Positions 12,161 to 23,464 of a stretch of DNA of 64,000 nucleotides are shown here, one piece after another. Where the stretch lies: positions 44,012,395-44,076,394 of the forward strand of contig OZ024883.1 in NCBI GenBank assembly GCA_964017185.1. Reading direction: 5' to 3'. The position numbers and the translations under genes are program-made. Every line of letters begins with the position of its first letter. The first letter of the stretch is position 1. The notes under the pieces are model-generated. The model ran no database searches. It was given only the letters and a program-made list of their open reading frames with translations, and had not been told where the DNA came from. The DNA comes from Rugalucina vietnamica (taxonomy: Eukaryota > Mollusca > Bivalvia > Lucinida > Lucinidae).

Positions 12161-12395
12161 GAGCCACCTCGTGTAAAAACCAGCAATGTTGTTACCGAAC
12201 AGGTCTGACACAAATCAGGCTGCACAGTCACAGAAGCAGACTAGAAACTTGAAATTTCGGATTTAAGAAGAAGAGGAAGTGTACTATCCGTGTAGCGAAA
12301 ACAAAGGCGCTGATCAGCTTCGCGGTTACCGCGAAGCTGATCTGCGCCTTTGTTTTCGCATATGCAAATTGTTGGTTTTCCCATGAGGCGTCTCA
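12161..12395. mobile_element. Family B palindromic element, copy 1
   Basis: Ends gagccacctcgtgtaaaaac and cccatgaggcgtctca are the family's inverted termini. Internal landmarks are caggtctgacacaaatc, cagaagcagactagaaac and a central palindrome gctgatcagcttcgcg / cgcgaagctgatctgcgcc. No coding capacity. Confidence 0.8.
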
Positions 12396-13047
12396 AATAC
12401 TGTCCCGTGATGTATTTTGTATACAAATGTGTTTTCGTGAAGGTTCGAGCCTCAGATTATATTTAAACGAGTTAGGTGGCATGTCGTAACGATACTAGTT
12501 GGGTTCATTTTAATTTAGAGTAGTGAAATATGATCTTTTGAGGATAGTAAAAGATTGCATTTTAATTTAAATTTCTATAATGTGTTTGCAATTCATACGT
12601 CGAGTAGCAGCAGCATCCCACAAAAATCATAACCTGTTAACATGATCTGAACTAAACTTTTATACTTTTTGTCTATGATAAATTAAAAAAAAAAACTGAC
12701 AAAAAAGAGCACTTAGCCTGTTTATTACATAACATTTAGATGGTAAATACTTTTGAGTTATAAAAAGAGACATGCCTTTTTTCTGTGTAAGAAACTCAGA
12801 GACCGATTACCAGTGCTTAGTAAAATTGTTTTTCTACAAAACTGTTCTTTATTCATACAGACAAAGATGACCATGGAAATATTTTCACGACTGAAACAAT
12901 CAAAAGCTACCCCAGCAGGATATGACGTCATTTTGACGTCATGTGCCCGCTAGGACAGTGTGTGCCATATTAGGGATGGAAGCGCCACTGACTTGGTATA
13001 ATTTGCCAGAAACCTTTCCCCCGATGCCAATAAGCCCAGAACGATTT
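12396..13047. other. No recognisable gene
   Basis: AT-rich spacer between two family B copies. A 65-66 codon frame pair near 12753-13140 (+) runs into the next B copy and is not supported. Confidence 0.4.
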
Positions 13048-13247
13048 GAGCCGCGACGCGAGAAAACCGGTCTTCCGGGTTTCCGACCAGGTATGACACA
13101 AACCGACCTGTACAGTCACAGAAGCATGCTAGAAGCTTGAAATTTCGGATTAAAGAAGAAGAGGAGTTGTACTATCCGAAATAGCGAAACAGACTGCGAA
13201 GCTGATCTGCGCCTAGGCAAAAATCCGGTTTTCTCACGACTCGGCTC
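13048..13247. mobile_element. Family B palindromic element, copy 2
   Basis: Clean terminal inverted repeats: gagccgcgacgcgagaaaac at the left and gttttctcacgactcggctc at the right. It retains caggtatgacacaaaccg and cagaagcatgctagaagc, but the central palindrome is shortened to gcgaagctgatctgcgcc. Confidence 0.85.
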
Positions 13248-14020
13248 ATTTCAAAGATAAATCACGTGCATCATTCTGGTTGTCTCCAATATTAACTCGC
13301 CATTAACTTGATGACACTTAATCCAAATTATAAAATCATCAATTTTCTCCAGTCAAAACATTCGATCTCGTTGAAGCGATATCCATGTTTGTTTGTCTGG
13401 ATGAAAGTTTGTATGGATCGCATTTGCTGCTTAATTGACTCCACCTTGTACCTGTCAAGTGGAATTGAAACAAAACTGACCGAAAATGACTGAGAAAATT
13501 AAAGGATAATAGCGTCTTTCACGAATACCTTTCGATTTTTGTCGATTGATCATAGTGTGACTCTGAGCTGTCCGGAAGGGGTTAATCGAGTTCAGCCGGA
13601 TTGACGTAAACTCGGGGCGCTTTTGTTTGGTCCATGTTAGAATGCTGGGGTACACGCTGTTCTCGTCTTTCCACGAGTATCGGATTTTCGCGGAACATAA
13701 CGAGACAATCTGGTCCTCTTGTTCATTTTATTGTCACAATAATTTGTGGCTTTACGTGCAAAAATCTACTTTTAGCACATTTTTCGGAAGATACGGAGAA
13801 TCGTGTATACATCATGTATTTGTAGGGTCTGACTACATTTCGATATAAGGTGCTTCAAAGTTTATGTTTCGTTTTTTGCCTTCTTCGCCTCAAATTTCAA
13901 TGTCTCCGAGTCTGTAGACTTGTGCCAACGGACACTGGTAACTACTATGGTGCATGATGGGTTTCACTTCGCGCTCTGACAGATATATTGGCGATGCATT
14001 AGACTATATGAGACGGGGGT
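13248..14020. other. No recognisable gene
   Basis: Short overlapping frames at 13308-13848 on both strands show no domains. Confidence 0.4.
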
Positions 14021-14239
14021 TCCGACCATGTCCGACCACAAACCGGCCTGTACAGCCATAGAAGCAGGCTAGAAGCTTAAAATTTCGGATTTAAGAAGAC
14101 GAGGAATAGTTCTATCCGTGTAGCGAAAACAAAGGCGCTGATCAGCTTCGCAATTACTGCGAAGCTGCAGTTACTGCGAAGCTGATCTGCGCCTTTGTTT
14201 TCACTTATGCAGATTTTTGGTTTTCCCATGCGGTGGCTC
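14021..14239. mobile_element. Family B palindromic element, copy 3
   Basis: The left terminus is eroded. It carries ggcctgtacagccatag, agaagcaggctagaagc and a central palindrome with an extra 16 bp unit (gcgaagctgcagttactg) compared with other copies. Right end cccatgcggtggctca. Confidence 0.75.
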
Positions 14240-14469
14240 ATACATATGAGAGACTGGACATCATATGAAGATCTGAAATTTTGTTTTCGCGAAAACAAAT
14301 GTTAAGTTCCCAAAACTTCTTACAAACATGACTGATATATTGAAAGCATACAATTTTCTCTGTTTGCTATATTTATCTCCAGTATGTATTGCGATGGTCC
14401 ATTAAACAGTGTTGTCCTAGCGGTTGAATAAAAAATGGAAACAGACATTACAGATACACAATGTATATA

Positions 14470-14660
14470 TATTTTTTTAATTCAGTTTAACGTCCCTTTC
14501 AAGATTATTTCAGCTCATATGAGACGGACAATAAAAATAAATTAGTGTTTTACATGTACGTGTATCAGGTAATCGTGTGGCTCGGTAGCTCATCTGGCAG
14601 AGTGCTCGCACGGTAAACAAGAGGCCCTGGGATCGAGTCCCGATACGACTACGTTCTTTT
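14470..14660 (+). repeat. tRNA-derived SINE sequence (tail fragment and tRNA-like head)
   Basis: At 14577-14652 a tRNA-like block has an A-box-like tagctcatctggcagag and a B-box-like gggatcgagtccc, about 35 bp apart. Upstream (14483-14524) lies an inverted SINE-tail block, aacgtccctttcaagatt and cagctcatatgagacgg, which recurs at 33551-33597. The head does not fold into a complete tRNA that I can support, so this is a SINE head rather than a tRNA gene. Confidence 0.6.
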
Positions 14661-14677
14661 CCGCCCATGTGAGAAAT

Positions 14678-14910
14678 GAGCCGCCTCGTGGGAAAACCAA
14701 CAATGTGGTTTCCGAACAGGTCTGACACAAACCGGCCTGTACAGCTACAGAAGCAGGCTAGAAGCTTGAAATTTTGGAGTTAAGTAGAGGAGGAATTGTC
14801 TATCCGAGCAGCGAAAACAAAGGCACTGATCAGCTTCGCGGTTACCGCGAAGCTGATCTGCGCCTTTATTTTCGCCTATGCAGATTGTTGGTTTTCCCAT
14901 GGGGCGGCTC
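14678..14910. mobile_element. Family B palindromic element, copy 4
   Basis: Left end gagccgcctcgtgggaaaac and right end gttttcccatggggcggctc are inverted repeats. The central palindrome gatcagcttcgcggttaccg / cggtaaccgcgaagctgatc is nearly perfect. It lies directly after the SINE head at 14570-14660. Confidence 0.85.
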
Positions 14911-15847
14911 AAATGTCTCTCACGAAGATTCCAAATCATGACCTAATCAACAAATCATAGACAATAACGTTCTATATCGGAGTTAAAGTTGGAAAGCTTA
15001 GTCGTTTTATGCTAAAATGATGGCAATCACAGCAGAGTGGTAGACAGCCTAAATTGGTAACATAAAGATGAATCGCAACAGAAATACCAAATCATTCTAA
15101 CGTAAGATTCTGATATTATGTATCAAAAAAAGAAGAAGATATGTATTATTCAGCCTTGCGGATATTATTTTGTTTCTTTCTGGTCATGGAAAATAAATCT
15201 GATTTCGGAGCTCAGCAAGCAATCTTCTAATACTCACTGTTTGTCGTCATGTTCAGGTGCCATTTTCTTAGCCATGAAAATCATATTACCTGGGTTCATT
15301 TGCATACGGTGATCAGAGATAAAAACCTGTTGTCGACATCGTGACACAAAATATGAAAACAGTCTGATAAAAAGCGGTTTAATGTAATATCGACAGTGGA
15401 AATATTATGTTAATGTATTAATGTTTTTCGCTTTTTAATGGCATTGTTTTATTGAAAAAAAAAAATCAAAATCAAAAGTTCCAAATTGCGGTACATCTGG
15501 TAGCATGTCAAATGAACATTTAATTATAGGCCTACAGGTTCTCTGATTTTACGTGTGGATAATGAACCTGCAGTGATACTGAACTAGTCGGTACAGTTGT
15601 CGGACAATGCCAAAATATTTGATAACCTACCTCCGATAGACTTGACCACAGGAAAAACATGGTTACGGTTCCTACCTTTACCGACATGGAACGTAAATGT
15701 AAAGAACCAGTTCAAATAATCTAAAGTCTAAAAACACGCCTCTGATAATGTTTTTTCGCGGAAAGTTGTATTGAAGAGAGCGGTAGGGAAATCATTTTCA
15801 TGTCAAAATCTTGATCTTAGTTTGTCCTAATAGGACCTATTAAAAAT
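14911..15847. other. No recognisable gene
   Basis: AT-rich; only one 64-codon frame (15118-15312, +), without features. Confidence 0.4.
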
Positions 15848-15911
15848 GTTTGTTTGTTTGTATTGACGCTTAACGTCCCAGTCAACATTTTTCAGTCATG
15901 TCGGGATGGAA
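15848..15911 (-). repeat. SINE 3' domain fragment
   Basis: Reads tttgtttgtttgtattgacg, cttaacgtcccagtcaac and tcagtcatgtcgggat. On the minus strand this is the tail shared with the SINEs at 33025-33511 and 43438-43650: cccgacatgactga, gttgactgggacgtt and an aaac-type simple end. Confidence 0.75.
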
Positions 15912-17099
15912 TTAAAGAAATGAAAATCGGTGAACAGAAAATCGGTGAACAGTTTGTATAGCCAAAATGAATTTTGAATAGGGATTTTGTATTGTCAAGG
16001 GAAATAACCGATGATCATGAAAATGCTTTAAAATTTTCGAAAATTTTTACTTGATCATGAAGACTTCATCTCGGCTATGTCTTTTGTATCATTTAATTAT
16101 GATTTTGAGCCATCATGTTAGAATATACTAAGAATTAAAAAAAATTTGCGGGAAACTTTTTTAAAATCTTTGCTGCACTAAGTGTTCATTTGTGATAAGA
16201 AAGCATTTTATCTTCACTTAAACAGTTGTAAAATATCTGCGGAAAAGCATTATCAGACACCCGGAAACACACTTTAGTAGTCTAGTGTTCATAACAGGTA
16301 TACAAATGAACAGAGTGTTATCTTACGTTGAATCTTTATTTCAAATTGGAACCACTAGAAAAAAAAATCATAAAACCATTCTTAAGATCACCAATCATAG
16401 GCCGAATTGCGTGTTTAATTTACAGTAAGGAAATAAATTAGTTCCGAAGAAAAATAATTACAGTCTCACGCATGCCTCCGCGCAGCGCATGAATATTTTA
16501 TGAAATAAGGGTTTTATCGTGGCGTATATTAGACTGTAACTTTGATTTTGTGGCGATATTTTGTAACTTGTAATCGAGACATTATTGTACCTGAGAACGC
16601 AAATCAAGTGCTTCGCCAGAAAAGCGACTATTTTGCACGATATTCCGGATTGGGACTATTAAAAAATAGCGTTCTTTCATCTAATGATATCAGGAGACTT
16701 AGCACTATATAAGTACACGTATATACTACCGGGCCCAGTCTAGCAGCAAACGTACAGGTCTGGAACACACTGCGCTGCGGCGTTGTCTGTTCAACACCTT
16801 TTTGTGTGTATATAGCTGCAACAAGTTTTCTCGACCATTCATAGAAATAATGAGATTTCCTGATAAAATGTGATCATTTGTAAAACATACCCTTGAGAAA
16901 AATCCAGTTGGAAGTTCGCATGCGCATCGCGTTGCGTAGATTGCCAAGAATTTCATCGAATTTACGCACGGGATACTTAATTAGCACAATTAGAATGAAA
17001 AGTATAACTGGAAAGTCTTGTAAGCCAAGGGCTACGTCCACTTCGTTCCTTACTAATTAAAGACCAGAAGTGGACTTTTCTGCCATGGCTTGCGAAAAT
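15912..17099. other. No recognisable gene
   Basis: AT-rich. A 76-codon minus frame at 16726-16956 has no recognisable features. Confidence 0.35.
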
Positions 17100-17165
17100 G
17101 ATCGGCTGATTTTAATTCCGTCCCGACATGACTGAAACATTGTTGACCGGGACGTTCAGCCTCAA
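17100..17165 (+). repeat. SINE 3' domain fragment
   Basis: cccgacatgactgaaacatt followed by gttgaccgggacgtt and cctcaatacaa: a plus-strand copy of the same SINE tail as at 33446-33510, without a tRNA head. It lies just beyond the stop codon of the NHL exon. Confidence 0.75.
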
Positions 17166-17192
17166 TACAATTAAGTCTATTGTAACAGAATT

Positions 17193-18050
17193 TTAATTTG
17201 ATAACTGGCATACAATCAAATCTTTTTGGTAACCACCGATCACAAGGGTACCATCACTTTTCCTATAAGCAATAGCACTTGGGCTTTTCAATCCCTCCTC
17301 TGGAGACAACAAAGTACCATTCTTCTTCCCGTCAGAAGTGACCACGTGTATGTTGTGACCCATGTAGTCACAGACAATAACGTTGTCACCGTCATCATAG
17401 TATATACCGTGGAAATTATTCGAGTCTGTGTGTTTGTATTGGTAGATTATACTGCCATCATCGGCTTTCATACAGGTAACTGTGTGTCCCCATGCGTCAG
17501 AGACAAATATCTTGTCCCCAGCTGTATTGACAGTGATGTAGTATGGAGTCAAGAACATGTAACTCTGATCCTGTCTGATCCCAAGTCGGAGTTTCAGCTG
17601 ACATTGGTTGTCTAAGACTCGAACCTCACCATCATTAGCACCGAAACCCCCATGACAAGACACGTAGATTTCCTGCCCGAACACCGCGACACCCCAGCCC
17701 GTCTTGTCGAGTTGAAAGACTTCACCAAGCTTGAGTTGAGGAAACACTTGTATAAGTTGAAGTTGTTTTTGGTTTGGTATGGTGACAATAACAGTCTTCT
17801 CGTCGAAAATGGCTACATCCCAAAGTTTGTCACGTGATTCCAAACTCTCACTGATAGACAGGGAACAGTCCAATAATATGATCTTATTATTATTCTGATC
17901 AATCACTACTAGATTTCCATTTGGCATGAACACACAGCCAACGATATCAGGAACACTCTTTACGCCTGCAAGTCTAATGTCCACCATTCTATGTGATTGT
18001 ATCTGACGTCTCAACGGACCATCTACGGACGCCATTTTGGAGGATCTCTG
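17193..18050 (-). CDS. NHL-repeat beta-propeller (TRIM-like C-terminal exon)
   Basis: An open exon of about 280 codons ending at 17193. It contains successive propeller blade motifs: NLVVIDQNNNKIILLD (about residues 40-55), EIYVSCHGG with EVRVLDN (about 126-144), KIFVSDAWGHTVTCM (about 175-189), NVIVCDYMGHNIHVV (about 218-232) and a last strand LVIGGYQKDL. This arrangement is typical of the C-terminal NHL domain of TRIM2/3/56/71-like E3 ligases, where the propeller binds RNA or protein partners. A methionine in a good context lies at 18035. However, a pyrimidine tract ending in ag (minus strand) sits at 18051-18052 and the frame stays open from 18050 (QRSSK then M). It may therefore be the last exon of a gene whose RING/B-box exons lie upstream, outside what I can identify. 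A lone NHL protein is the alternative. Confidence 0.75.
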   Translation of the reverse strand, partial: QRSSKMASVDGPLRRQIQSHRMVDIRLAGVKSVPDIVGCVFMPNGNLVVIDQNNNKIILLDCSLSISESLESRDKLWDVAIFDEKTVIVTIPNQKQLQLIQVFPQLKLGEVFQLDKTGWGVAVFGQEIYVSCHGGFGANDGEVRVLDNQCQLKLRLGIRQDQSYMFLTPYYITVNTAGDKIFVSDAWGHTVTCMKADDGSIIYQYKHTDSNNFHGIYYDDGDNVIVCDYMGHNIHVVTSDGKKNGTLLSPEEGLKSPSAIAYRKSDGTLVIGGYQKDLIVCQLSN

Positions 18051-18070
18051 CTAAAAAAAAACAAAAAAAA

Positions 18071-18310
18071 CATCAGGATAACATGTCCATGTATATATAG
18101 TTTTACTATATAAAAGTGGGGTATAAGGGGGGTAGATATTATATGGAACATAGATTGTGGGTACTCGTTAGAACCGCCTCGGCGAGGCGGTTCTAACGTG
18201 AACCCACAATCAATGTTTTGAGCAAATGTTAAACAATATCAAGTGAAACTTTTCATTTTGACAACCAAATATATCTCTGTTTATTGTTGCATGGGCAATG
18301 TTTTCGTAAT
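18071..18310. mobile_element. Family C palindromic element, copy 1
   Basis: Ends catcaggataacatgtccat and catgggcaatgttttcgtaa. The centre is a strong hairpin, tagaaccgcctcggcg / cgaggcggttcta, flanked by gattgtgggta and its complement. It sits 20 bp upstream of the splice acceptor of the NHL exon, thus in the putative intron. Confidence 0.85.
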
Positions 18311-19159
18311 GATATCAGACGCTGATTTTAGCAGTCCATGACCATTTTCGTTGAGTTTGTTAGTTATTGCATGGTTATGGTCTAAATCAGATATCGAATA
18401 ATCATCACGTTAACAAAAGACATGCAAAAGAACAACAAGAAAATATTGTGAAAATCACAGGAATCTATTGTTGTTTCGCGTCTACGTTACAATACAGGGA
18501 ATGTTGTTGGGTATTTTGATAAATACAGCTTAATAAGGCCGGACGTCGATGCTCGTTTCGTGAATCCTGCCTGGCTCGATATCTTGTATATCTGAGCTAT
18601 CACCATGGCTAATAATTTACAAATATTAAATTTTTGAAATATTCTCATAAATTTGTACATGTAAATATTAAATGAACTTACCTTATACTGATCGCGTTCT
18701 TTTTATACTAAAGTTTCCTGTCTGTCTTCGACTTATTTTTGTCTAAAAATAAAATACTGTTGTTTTCATACAATAGCTTACAAGAAGTATAAATTAAGAA
18801 GTTCTATAAACATAATAATGGTTATATGCTATTAGCACAGGTTAAAAGGTCACAACACTGCGACTGACTTTAATCATTTAAACTACATGTGTCTATATTC
18901 TAAACCTTTGCTATTCTGATTTTTTGCAGGCAACATTGCAATGCATGTTGTTGGATCATGTTATCCTGTCGTATTTGTCATTTTGTGCTTTTGAACCGCT
19001 TGATTACGGACATTATTTTGTCAAAACGTGGAATAAGTACCTTTGTATAATTGATTGGGAAAGACAAATCTTTTGAATTAATCAAAAATATTTACAATTA
19101 TGATGAATCTATAGATTGATTGATTGATACTAAAGAATTTTTTTTTTATTATTATTATT
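18311..19159. other. No recognisable gene
   Basis: AT-rich; no open frame worth calling. Ends in an (ATT)n-like tract at 19140-19160. Confidence 0.4.
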
Positions 19160-19890
19160 TTTCTGATGTTCGTGGAGCTATGAACCACAGTGGGTCGTGC
19201 GCAAAGTGAATGAATCCCTAAGAGTTCATGTAAGCTTTGCACGGTGACTTACTGTGGTTCATAGCTCCATGAACATCAGAAAAATTAAACTCATTGTTTA
19301 CATTTACATTAATTTCTCTCAAATGCTTGTTGAAAATTATCAAGGCGATCACATTTACGAGATTTGGTATTGGTGAGGGACATAATTTTATGACGTCAAG
19401 TGTTATCATGTGATGTCACGTGACACGATGTTGTTCATGGAACTATGAATCGCATTTCAGTTCTATAGATAGAGCTACATTAAGACTTTGCATCAGAAAT
19501 ATGTATTTATAATGCGGTTCATAGTTCCATGAGCAACATCCTGCCATGCGACGTCACATGATCTAAACGATACGTCAAAACAACATGGCTTTCACCAATA
19601 TAATTGGACGTTGTAAACGCCATGACGTCATCGAATCTATGCCGTTCCGCTGTTTAAACACACACCATGTGTAACTGCTCTTTTTGCTTGTAAATCTGAT
19701 CGCCTTGATAATTTTTCATCGAGCTATAGAGAAAAATGAATGTACATGTAAATATAAGCAATGTGTTTAATTTTTCTGATGTTCATGCAGCTAAGAACCG
19801 CAGTGGGTTGCTAGCAAAGCTTACAAGAACCCCTTCCGGGTTCATTTACTTTGCACGCTACCCACTGCGGTTCATTCATTTCTTAAATAA
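19160..19890. mobile_element. Family D three-hairpin palindromic element, copy 1
   Basis: Two terminal hairpins (19160-19290 and about 19775-19885) are built from ctgatgttcgtggagctatg, gaaccacagtgggtcg and their complements. A central hairpin (about 19425-19535) is built from gttcatggaactatgaa and ttcatagttccatgagcaac. The intervening arms (tatcaaggcgatcaca / gatcgccttgataatt; tatgacgtcaag / catgacgtcat) mirror each other. The whole unit is therefore one large imperfect palindrome with three nested hairpins. No coding capacity. Confidence 0.8.
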
Positions 19891-20519
19891 CTGCAATACG
19901 TACGCATATCAGTCATTAAAGCCAGATGTACGTAATCGAATGCGCTCAAAGGAACGTGCGTATCTTAGGGTCGAAACGTCATTTACGCCGCATTCGTAAC
20001 GTCAGTTTTCGCTCGAAACGTCATTTCTAGCGTTAGTTTACGTTCGGGATACGAAACTATGTCCATACAATTATGCAGAGGACTTCAGAAATGTAAACAT
20101 TTTGATATTAGTTATTATTTTTGCTCAAAATATAGATTATGGACATGTTATCCCGAGGAAAACATCCTTTGCGCGACAGTTAGCAATATTGAATACTAAA
20201 TAGCATCGGAGATTTTGGCGCAAAACCGACGTCGCGCGTAAAACGTACTGAATTCAGCAAAGACTACCTATCTTCGCACGCTTTTAGCAGGAAAACGAAT
20301 CCGGTAACTAAGGACTTTCTCGTTATCTACTTGTAGATCAGGAATTTCTCTAATACATATCAGTTTTTTTTAAAATCCTACCGTGGAATTTTTTAAATAT
20401 ATCAAGAAAATTAACAGAAAGGGGATCTAAAAATCGCATTTTACGTTGACGTCAATGTATTTTCACTCTCAAATTTGATGATTTTGAAGTCCGATATTTC
20501 GAAAGCAAGCTCGGAACGG
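19891..20519. other. No recognisable gene
   Basis: Spacer with repeated cgaaacgtcattt and gaaacgtcatttct strings near 19974-20030, and otherwise nothing classifiable. Confidence 0.35.
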
Positions 20520-20521
20520 TA

Positions 20522-21430
20522 CGAGGGTGGGTCAGAAAGTTCTGTCATAGGTATTATAACTTTGTTAATAGACATGATAGGTTGCTGTATTATACCTTGA
20601 CTGAAAGGGCTACATTTCTTCTTTATAATGATGTCAAAATAATACCCGTAAGAAATAAATACCTAGAAATAGACACCTTGAAAGACACCTGGGGTAAAAC
20701 CAATGGCACGTTTTCTAGAATTTGTGAATATTATTGTGTGCGTTTCATGCGTCATATCGTCATAACTACCGATCAGATTTTTTCCAACTTTACAGTGATA
20801 AATAATAGTATATTTAGAAAAGCAATGTGACAAAAATTACTGGTATCGATGCTATGTTGACTTTATTATAAAGCGATATATATGACGTCATTAAAATACG
20901 TACCCCTATAGCATTTCTGGCACCGCTGAACCATTATATTAGCTCGCATGTTTACGAGTTTACGACAGGACACACTAGGATGAAACAATAAAATGGTAAA
21001 ATGTATTTAAGGTCCCTGGTCAACGTGTAGATGTCAATAAATGCCCTTTGAATTTGAACTGTAATTTTAATGTATGTACAACAAGCAAATTTCACTATTT
21101 CATTTTGCAATAACTCAATTAATTTTCATTGAATTATTTTGATTTTCGCAGGATATATTCATCTATGATTGAAAAATATATTGCAGGGGTTATATTTTTC
21201 GAAGTCGTTTTTCTTAAAAGATATTCACAAATTCAAGAAAAAGTGCTATTGGTTTTACCCCAGGTGTCTTTCAAGGCGTCTAGTTTGAAGTATTTATTTC
21301 TTTCATGCATTCTTTTGGCATCATTATAAAGTAGAAATGTAGCCCTTTCAATCAAGGTATAATACAGCAACCTATCATGTCTATTAACAAAGTTATAACA
21401 CCTATGACAGAACTTTCTGACCCACCCTCG
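20522..21430. mobile_element. Mariner-like non-autonomous element with long TIRs
   Basis: TA-flanked ends cgagggtgggtcagaaagtt and aactttctgacccaccctcg. Inverted homology continues for about 185 bp (20522-20705 against 21247-21430), including ctttgttaatagacatgata and gacacctggggtaaaacc. The terminal string gtcagaaagttct resembles the ends of the mariner at 47083-49988 (gatcagaaagttct), which supports the mariner assignment. The interior has no transposase that I can see. Confidence 0.85.
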
Positions 21431-21675
21431 TATCGATTTCTTATCGATTTCATTTTCGTATGTAGGACATCAAAATACACTCACGTGCAAAAAATAATAA
21501 TAATAAAAAAAAAAAAAATCTACCGTGAGGTCAATTACGTACATCTGGCTTTAAGAGCTACACTTTGGTGTGATACCCCTTGCATCCATGAGCTCTCCCG
21601 GATACATTTTACAAACAAATATTTTCTACCAGAATTATGTACTTAAGAACTGTGGTTCATTTAACAAATGATTTT

Positions 21676-22266
21676 CATTTTTCTGATGTTCATGGAGCTA
21701 TGAACCACAGAGGGTCGAGTGCAAAGTGAATGAACCCCGAAGGGGTTCATGTAAGCTTTGCTAGCGACCCACTGTTGTTCATTTCTCTCTATCGCTTGTT
21801 GAAAATAATCAAGGCGATCACATATACGAGCAAAGAGAATTTACACAAAGTGAGTGTTCAAACAGCGAAACGGCAAAGATGGCGTCATGACGTTTACAAC
21901 CGTTCCAATCACATTGGTGAGATCCATGGTTTTTATGACGTCAAATATGACCATGTGACGTCGCGTGACACGATGCTGTTCATGGAAGTATGAACCGCAT
22001 TTCAGTTCTATACTTTGCATCAGAAATGTAAATATAGCTCCATGAACATCAGAAAAATTAAATTCATTGCTTATATTTACATTCATTTCTCTCTACCATG
22101 TGTTGAAAATTTATCAAGGTGATCACATTTACAAGCAAACAGAGAATTTACACACAGTATGTTTACATACAGCTGTATGGCGTCGATGGCGCCATGACGT
22201 TTACAACGTCCAATTACATTTGTGAGAGTCAAGGTTTTTATGACGTCAAGTTTGATCATGTGACCT
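21676..22266. mobile_element. Family D three-hairpin element, copy 2 (rearranged)
   Basis: Begins with ctgatgttcatggagctatg and a hairpin gaaccccgaaggggttc. It carries the arm blocks tcaaggcgatcacata, atggcgtcatgacgtt and tatgacgtcaaat, the central gttcatggaagtatgaacc, and then tagctccatgaacatcag. The second arm (22060-22266) is present in direct order as well, so the copy looks like one and a half units. Confidence 0.7.
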
Positions 22267-22267
22267 A

Positions 22268-22475
22268 AAACAGTTTTCCTTAGTACAATAATATTAGTAA
22301 TATTCTTAATATATTTGCTCTAAACATTGATTGTGGCGCATCGGCGAGGTGGTTCTAACGAGTACCCACAATCTATGTTTTGGATCAAAATTTAATTAAA
22401 ATTCATTTTTACTGTCTGAAGAGGGGGTTAGTATATGAGGGTATACATTTCATGGACATGTTATCCTTATGCTCT
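22268..22475. mobile_element. Family C palindromic element, copy 2 (eroded)
   Basis: Core gattgtggcgcatcggcgag and cgagtacccacaatctatg; right end catttcatggacatgttatc. The central hairpin has lost its left half. Confidence 0.7.
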
Positions 22476-22747
22476 GTTATATCGCATTTTTCTGTTGCAT
22501 TGTCTTTTCTTTAAAGATTTTATCCAGCTTATATTACACAATCCAGAAGATATGTTTTATGCTGAATAGGCTCAACGAGAAATATGCCAAAATTTCAATG
22601 TAGAAAACAATACCATTCTTTTAGTAACAACCGCTGTTTTCATGAAAACGAACTAGGGCGTTGAATGAAAACAAACCATTGATTTCGAATGCTTTGGATA
22701 CCTGAGTTAATTACAAAGCTAGCATTTGGTGCAATTGCATCATTCCA

Positions 22748-22980
22748 GCCGCGACGCGAGAAAACCGGTATTCGGGGTTTCCGACTAAGTCTGACACAAA
22801 TCAGCCTTTACAGTCATAAAAACAGGTTAGAAGCTTGAAATTTCGAATTTAGGAAGAAGAGCAATTGTACTATCTGTGAAGCGAAAACAAAGGCGCTGAT
22901 CAGCTGTGCAGTTACTGTACAGCTGATCTGCATCTTTGTTTTCGCAAAGGCAAAACTCCGGTTTTCTGACGATGAGGCTC
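22748..22980. mobile_element. Family B palindromic element, copy 5
   Basis: Ends gccgcgacgcgagaaaaccg and cggttttctgacgatgaggc. The central palindrome is cgctgatcagctgtgcagtt / actgtacagctgatctgc. This gtgcag-type core also occurs at 53180-53424, whereas copies 1-4 have the ttcgcg-type core. Confidence 0.8.
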
Positions 22981-23175
22981 CTTAATTTCTGTATCAGCAG
23001 TTTAGCCTTCACTCCGCTCCACCGGTACCGGTATCTGGTTCGACTTCCGCGAGGTATCACGAAACACCGACAGGAACTTCCAATCCATCTGTAACATTGA
23101 GCCTTTCCGAAATGTCTGTTTGTAATTAAATCAACCTGGAAATGTTATGGAACTGACACGACCATTGATTGCAAG

Positions 23176-23256
23176 ATAAAAGTAGGCAATGATCAGGAAA
23201 TGGGCAATCAGAAAGAAATTCCCACTCCAAAAAACAGGTGGGAAAAACGCCTCCGC
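23176..23256 (-). mobile_element. Family A fragment (extreme 3' end only)
   Basis: aaaagtaggcaatgatcagg then cagaaagaaattcccactcc then caggtgggaaaaac. About 80 bp, ending abruptly in unrelated sequence. Confidence 0.75.
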
Positions 23257-23464
23257 GACATTTCGTCGAAAATTACAATTGTCGAAAATGTCCCTTACCC
23301 TAACCCTAGTGGTTGGGGGCTCAAAATGTGAACCTACAAGCTAGTCTTCTACGGAATAAATCTCAAAATTTTGTGGTGAATATTTTTGAAGTAAAACATT
23401 TTCGACAAAACACATTTTTTACGAAATGTCGTGCATCGCGGAAAAACTAAACTGACATTTATGT

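Noticed and set aside
14577-14652. Possible tRNA gene
   Set aside because: A and B boxes are present but no full cloverleaf can be supported, and the block adjoins a SINE tail sequence also seen at 33.55 kb.
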